A stretch of DNA of 60,028 nucleotides from Fidelibacterota bacterium. Its GTDB lineage: Bacteria > Fidelibacterota > Marinisomatia > Marinisomatales > UBA1611. The notes below the pieces were generated by a model, which worked only from the letters and a program-made list of their open reading frames with translations, was not told the origin of the DNA and did not search any database. The stretch is from positions 1 to 60,028 of the forward strand of contig JABHUQ010000108.1 of NCBI GenBank assembly GCA_018658715.1, given 5' to 3'. Shown here piece by piece: positions 56,011 to 60,028 of this stretch (its first letter is position 1; each line of letters opens with the position of its first letter). The translations under genes and the position numbers were made by a program.

Positions 56011-56159
56011 ATAATAATTAGGTGTTTTTCATCGGTTTTTTTCAAAATAAAGTCTCCTATTTTACGACGGATCCCCTTCTATATCCAGCATCAGGAATAC
56101 AAATTGAAACTTATTTTTTAGATTTTAGGTCTTTTTAATTTCTTCTTTTAGCTTTTACC

Positions 56160-56717
56160 ATGGTTTTACTCATAGATAATTATGATTCCTTTACTTGGAA
56201 TTTGGTTCAATCAATTGAATTATTGGGCAAAACTGTCATTGTTAAACATAATGATAGTATCACAGTGTCAGATGTTGATAAAATGAACCCCAGTAGAATC
56301 ATCATTTCACCTGGTCCTGGCACTCCAATAGATTCAGGAATCTCCGTCCATATTATTCACCAATTCATGCATCGAATACCAATTTTGGGCGTTTGCCTTG
56401 GGCACCAATGTATAGGTTCTGTTTTTGACGTAGGTATTCGACAGTCAACAAAGATTCTTCACGGGAAAACATCATTAATTCATCATAATACAATTGGCTT
56501 ACTTAAAGGAATTCCAACACCATTTCAGGCAGCTCGATACCATTCGCTATCATTAGAATCTGTCCCGAATGACTTTTACAAAACAGCTTGGACGAATGAT
56601 GGGGAAATCATGGGAATCCAGCATAAATCATTTAACCTTTATGGTGTCCAATTTCATCCTGAATCATTCTTAACACCTGTAGGTTCACACATATTAGAGA
56701 ATTTCTTAAATGAATAA
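56160..56717 (+). CDS. pabA: Glutamine amidotransferase of aminodeoxychorismate synthase
   Basis: This 185-residue class I glutamine amidotransferase supplies ammonia to the chorismate-amination subunit. It has DNYDSFTWNLVQ at the start, the nucleophile C79 in LGVCLGHQCIG, and HPES with the histidine/glutamate near 168-171. PabA and TrpG are alike; the next gene fixes the reaction as aminodeoxychorismate synthesis. The start is ATG 56160; it overlaps pabB by eight bases. Confidence 0.92.
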   Translation: MVLLIDNYDSFTWNLVQSIELLGKTVIVKHNDSITVSDVDKMNPSRIIISPGPGTPIDSGISVHIIHQFMHRIPILGVCLGHQCIGSVFDVGIRQSTKILHGKTSLIHHNTIGLLKGIPTPFQAARYHSLSLESVPNDFYKTAWTNDGEIMGIQHKSFNLYGVQFHPESFLTPVGSHILENFLNE

Positions 56718-57816
56718 TTCTGTACAATTTTTAGGAAATGAGAAATCTGATTGGTTAAATATATCCGCATCTAACCCAATTGATATTCTATCTCTATCAT
56801 TGAATGATGATCCAAATAAATTGGTAGAATTTGTCAAAGAATACGAAGGAAAATTCCTCGCTGGATTTATTACCTATGAATATGGTGCAAAACAATTGGG
56901 GGTTCCAGTCCACGATATAAAGAATTTTCCTGCAGTTCATTTTCGTGCCTATGATTCCTTTGATGAATATCCAATATTTGATAAACCAAAAATAATTGAT
57001 TGGGATTACTTCAAACCAAAAATTTCAAAAATAGATTATGACTTTCAATTTAATAAAATACAATCACATATTCGATCTGGGGATTTCTATCAATTAAATT
57101 ATACACATCAACTCAATTCACAAACAACGGCAACTCCAAAAGAGTTGTTTATAAAACTACGCGAAAAAAACCAAGTAGGTTTTTCTGTCTATATGGAAGA
57201 ATCAGAATGGGCTATTCATTCCCTCTCCCCTGAACAATTTATAAAAATTGAGAATGGAGTCATCACAACTAAACCAATAAAAGGGACATACCCTCGCGGT
57301 CGTTCTAATAGTGAAGATAAACGAAATCTCACTGCCTTATTAGCTAACGAAAAAGAACAGGCTGAATTATATATGATTATTGATTTATTGCGAAATGATT
57401 TAGGCAAAATTTGTAAAACAGGATCTGTAAATGTTTTAGAATCAAAATCAGTTGAAATTTTAGAAAAGGTATTCCATACTTATGGTGTAGTCCAAGGTCA
57501 AATAAAGAATGAGATTCATCCTTTGGAGGCTTTATTATCTATGAGCCCTGGGGGATCTATTTCAGGTTGTCCTAAAAAACGTGCCTGCGAAATAATATAT
57601 GATTTAGAATCGGAAGCACGTGGCATTTATACGGGAACTATTGGATATATTTTACCTAACGGGTCATTACATTTTAATATTGCTATTCGAACCATTACTC
57701 AAGTTGGTCATAATTTAACCTTAGGAGTCGGCGGTGGTATTACTATTGGCTCGGAACTGGAAAATGAGTATAATGAAACATTAGTAAAAGCAACTTCATT
57801 GCAACCAAATGGATAA
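56710..57816 (+). CDS. pabB: Aminodeoxychorismate synthase component I
   Basis: This 368-residue chorismate-binding enzyme has KPIKGTYPRG at about 188-197; the lysine K191 of PIKGT is the ADC-synthase form, where anthranilate synthase has PIAGT. The later DLLRNDLGKI, SMSPGGSISGCPKKRA and IYTGTIGYILPNGSLHFNIAIRTI segments are the canonical chorismate-enzyme core. The N-terminal part is shorter than in TrpE. The product goes to PabC for folate synthesis. Confidence 0.92.
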   Translation: MNNSVQFLGNEKSDWLNISASNPIDILSLSLNDDPNKLVEFVKEYEGKFLAGFITYEYGAKQLGVPVHDIKNFPAVHFRAYDSFDEYPIFDKPKIIDWDYFKPKISKIDYDFQFNKIQSHIRSGDFYQLNYTHQLNSQTTATPKELFIKLREKNQVGFSVYMEESEWAIHSLSPEQFIKIENGVITTKPIKGTYPRGRSNSEDKRNLTALLANEKEQAELYMIIDLLRNDLGKICKTGSVNVLESKSVEILEKVFHTYGVVQGQIKNEIHPLEALLSMSPGGSISGCPKKRACEIIYDLESEARGIYTGTIGYILPNGSLHFNIAIRTITQVGHNLTLGVGGGITIGSELENEYNETLVKATSLQPNG

Positions 57817-58624
57817 TAAATTAACCAAAGTATTGATTAATAATAATTGGTCTGAAATGCCTATGTCTTCTTTACAGGTGGGATCAAATCAATTTGGATT
57901 TAAAACTGGCTTATACGAAACATTAAGAACATTTGATTCCCACCCTGTTTTTTTGGAGCCTCATCTTGATCGGTTATATTCTACGGCAGCACGCATTCAA
58001 CTTTCGATTTCATACTCTAAAACCGAAATCTTCCATATGATAGAAAAAGTTATCGATTCATTCTCTGATCCACAACAACGTGTAAGGATTTTAGCTGTAC
58101 CAGAAAAAATTATAGTATATACATCACATTTGAATTTGAATCCAATTATTTACAAGGGTGTAAAGGCACTAACAGTTCAGACTCAACGCAATAATCCCGA
58201 ATTAAAGACTACTGATTATCATGCTTGTTTAACTGCTTGGACTAAAGCGAATAATCAAGGATGTTTTGAGGCAATATTAATTGATGAAACTAATTATTTA
58301 TATGAAGGAACTAGGAGTAATGTATTCTGGATAAAAGACAATAAACTGTTCACTCGGCACCATGACGTTTTACCTGGTACCACTCGCCAAACAATTTCAC
58401 AAAAGTCTCCCTACCCTATTATGGATGGGAAATTAAACTTAAAGTATATTTCAAAAATTGATGAGTTGTTTCTCACAAACAGTGGTTCAGGCATCGTTCC
58501 AGTTACACTATTGAATGGGAAATTAATTGGTAGTGGCTCTGTTGGAATTATAACTCAACAATTATTGTCCCTTTATCATAATTGGATGATTCAAGATATT
58601 GAAAGAAAACAAACATATGAATAA
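57809..58624 (+). CDS. pabC: Aminodeoxychorismate lyase
   Basis: This 271-residue PLP fold-type IV enzyme converts ADC to 4-aminobenzoate. It shows GLYETLRTF (34-42), RLYSTAARI, the PLP lysine K133 in LKTTDYH, EGTRSNVFWI (about 168-177) and LTNSGSGIVPVTLL near the C-terminus. D-amino-acid or branched-chain aminotransferase activity is an alternative by fold, but operon position with pabA and pabB makes PabC most likely. Overlaps pabB and the MOSC gene by eight bases each. Confidence 0.9.
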   Translation: MDNKLTKVLINNNWSEMPMSSLQVGSNQFGFKTGLYETLRTFDSHPVFLEPHLDRLYSTAARIQLSISYSKTEIFHMIEKVIDSFSDPQQRVRILAVPEKIIVYTSHLNLNPIIYKGVKALTVQTQRNNPELKTTDYHACLTAWTKANNQGCFEAILIDETNYLYEGTRSNVFWIKDNKLFTRHHDVLPGTTRQTISQKSPYPIMDGKLNLKYISKIDELFLTNSGSGIVPVTLLNGKLIGSGSVGIITQQLLSLYHNWMIQDIERKQTYE

Positions 58625-59099
58625 AATATTACAGATAAATGTAAAACCGAATGTTTTTAATGAACATGGGCTCCCAAAAATACCAGTAGATGATGTTTTC
58701 GTATCAAATATGGGTGTAAGTGGAGATTACAATAATTATCGTACCAATAAAAAAGATAGAAATCCTGATATGGCAGTGTTATTATACCCTGACGAGTCTA
58801 TTAAAGAATTAAATGGTGAAAATTGGCCCATTAAGCGGGGGGATATTGGCGAAAATTTCACAATTTCAGGGATCCTACATTCTCATTTTTCACCCGGTCA
58901 ACAATTCCAACTTGGAGAATGTATTTTAGAAATTTCCTTTGAATGTGATCCCTGTCATAATTTAGCCGTTCTCCCATATGTGGGCGAAGACAAATTAAAC
59001 GAATTTATTAAAACATTAATGCATCGCCGTGGCTGGTATGCAAAGGTGATTAAAGAAGGAACGGTGAAAACCGGAGACCCTATTCAACAATTAAAATGA
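58617..59099 (+). CDS. MOSC-domain protein
   Basis: I take ATG 58617 (MNKILQINVKPN); a TTG at 58599 lies inside pabC. The 160-residue MOSC (molybdenum cofactor sulfurase C-terminal) protein has GVSGDYNNYR, PIKRGDIGENFTISG and the conserved cysteine in SFECDPCHNLAV (about 112-123), which is thought to carry sulfur or bind the cofactor in family members. Its role here is unknown. Start and stop overlap its neighbours, ending in an ATGA shared with the P-ATPase gene. Confidence 0.85.
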   Translation: MNKILQINVKPNVFNEHGLPKIPVDDVFVSNMGVSGDYNNYRTNKKDRNPDMAVLLYPDESIKELNGENWPIKRGDIGENFTISGILHSHFSPGQQFQLGECILEISFECDPCHNLAVLPYVGEDKLNEFIKTLMHRRGWYAKVIKEGTVKTGDPIQQLK

Positions 59100-60028
59100 G
59101 TAATACAATTGAATTAACAATAACAGGAATGCATTGTGCTGGGTGTGTAGGTTCAGTAGAAAATGCCTTAAGAAAAGTGGATGGTGTAGAAGAAGCTGTT
59201 GTGAATCTTACATTAGAAAAGGCAACTATTTTGGGAAATGTTGAGTCAGATGAATTATTATCTGCTATTGATAAAACTGGATATGGGGCTGAATTACTTG
59301 AATCCGAATCAACCATAAATCTTCAAGAAAAAACAGATGAAAAGGTAGACGAATCTTTTCATAATATGAAATTAGCATGGATCCTAACAGCCCCTACAAT
59401 GCTTTGGATGGGGATTCATATGTTTACGGGATATGCTTGGCCATCTATGGTAAGTATGGAATTGGGCATTTTTATTTTGAGCAGTTTGGTCTGTTTTATC
59501 CCAGGACGCGAAACGCTCACAAGTGCGGGGAAATCTTCAATTCATTTTGCTCCCAATATGGATGTGCTCATTGCCCTTGGTTCCTTGTCTGCCTTGTCCA
59601 CTAGTATTATAAATAATTATATTGAAATTCATTCCTTTGCTGGTGTCGCAGGCATGATAATGTCTTTTCATTTAACCGGGCGATACATAGAGACCAAAGC
59701 TCGTGGACGATCTTCCGAAGCCATCCAAAAACTGATGAGTTTGGGCGCGAAACAAGCTACTGTTTTAGATATGGATAAGAATGAAGTTCAAATTGATGTT
59801 CGTAGCCTTGTAATTGAACAAATAATGATTGTTCGTGCCGGAGAATCAATTCCAACAGATGGACTCATTAAAGAAGGACAGGCAACTATTGATGAGTCTA
59901 TTGTTACTGGCGAGTCAGCCCCAGTTACAAAATCTATCGGTGATGAAGTCATTGGTGGCACCATTTGTTGTGACAGTTCATTACACATTGAAGTGACTAA
60001 AATTGGGTCTGAAACATTTTTATCAAAA
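59096..60028 (+). CDS. copA: Copper-type P1B ATPase (3' end cut off)
   Basis: The frame from ATG 59096 runs open to the window edge, giving the first 311 residues. A heavy-metal-associated domain occupies residues 1-70 with GMHCAGC (cysteines 14 and 17). Several membrane helices follow (about 93-190), then the actuator domain with ESIVTGESAPVTK (about 271-283). Soft-metal P1B ATPases export Cu+ or related ions. The CPC motif and phosphorylation site lie beyond the window, so the metal is not proven. Its start overlaps the MOSC stop (ATGA). Confidence 0.9.
   Translation, partial: MSNTIELTITGMHCAGCVGSVENALRKVDGVEEAVVNLTLEKATILGNVESDELLSAIDKTGYGAELLESESTINLQEKTDEKVDESFHNMKLAWILTAPTMLWMGIHMFTGYAWPSMVSMELGIFILSSLVCFIPGRETLTSAGKSSIHFAPNMDVLIALGSLSALSTSIINNYIEIHSFAGVAGMIMSFHLTGRYIETKARGRSSEAIQKLMSLGAKQATVLDMDKNEVQIDVRSLVIEQIMIVRAGESIPTDGLIKEGQATIDESIVTGESAPVTKSIGDEVIGGTICCDSSLHIEVTKIGSETFLSK

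Noticed and set aside
59101-60028. Short overlapping frames on both strands inside the P-ATPase region
   Set aside because: They are shadows of the continuous frame from 59096 that shows HMA and actuator motifs.

Overview
This 60 kb window is a contiguous, gene-dense piece of an AT-rich chromosome from a Gram-negative bacterium. The most likely source is the FCB (Fibrobacteres-Chlorobi-Bacteroidetes) superphylum, perhaps a marine Marinimicrobia (SAR406)-type lineage. The lineage call is an inference. It rests on a type IX secretion (T9SS)-style C-terminal sorting domain with the NYPNPFN motif, a PorD/DUF4835-like protein, a DUF2723 (TMEM260-like) membrane protein, an EF-G-like paralogue, a tRNA-guanine transglycosylase lacking its zinc site, and LPS genes (lpxH, kdsC, lptB, lptC). 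I see no rRNA, tRNA, CRISPR array, transposase or prophage. Intergenic gaps are short, the longest about 256 bp, and many genes overlap by 1-8 bases.

Layout. (1) 1-8502, minus strand: HIT protein, EF-G-like GTPase, small conserved protein, manC, Ig-like lipoprotein, then a cassette of lamin-tail lipoprotein, VTC/polyphosphate-polymerase-like protein, DUF4956 membrane protein and DUF2490 protein. (2) 8759-17775, plus strand: an Lrp-type regulator heads a tyrosine/homogentisate catabolic operon (aminotransferase, HPPD, FAH, DUF309-like, HmgA, flavin-reductase-like, DDAH-like, a shortened acyl-CoA-ligase-like protein, a putative barrel). (3) 17782-24415, minus: a secreted metallopeptidase/beta-propeller/barrel protein, radA, tgt, a NUDIX hydrolase and a Bcp-type peroxiredoxin. 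(4) 24537-27547, plus: lpxH and two exported proteins. (5) 27550-43238, minus: cca, a TolC-MacA-MacB efflux set with two permeases, a small membrane protein, a terminator, then pyrG-kdsC-lptC-lptB-rpoN-hflK-hflC-argF. (6) 43436-45498, plus: PorD-like protein and a T9SS-tagged nuclease-fold protein. (7) 45539-56010, minus: valS, DUF4139-like protein, recG, DUF1844, DUF2723, glycosyltransferase. (8) 56160 to the end, plus: pabA-pabB-pabC, a MOSC protein and a cut-off copper-type P-ATPase.

The most striking observation is the peroxiredoxin gene at 17782-18240. Its reading frame is interrupted by one TGA exactly at the peroxidatic-cysteine position (TPG-x-IVEG). Directly downstream of that TGA the RNA can form a hairpin of six base pairs (one of them a G-U wobble) with a six-base loop. 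The second loop base is G, 23 nt after the TGA, which fits the published bacterial SECIS consensus. TGA is an ordinary stop elsewhere in the window and the rest of the frame is intact, so this is best read as a selenocysteine-containing, cysteine-free 1-Sec Bcp. Other points worth a second look are the Tgt that has lost all four zinc ligands, a GC-rich structured leader before pyrG, the VTC-DUF4956-lamin-tail-DUF2490 cassette, and the homogentisate operon that lacks a recognisable maleylacetoacetate isomerase but carries two unexplained passenger genes.
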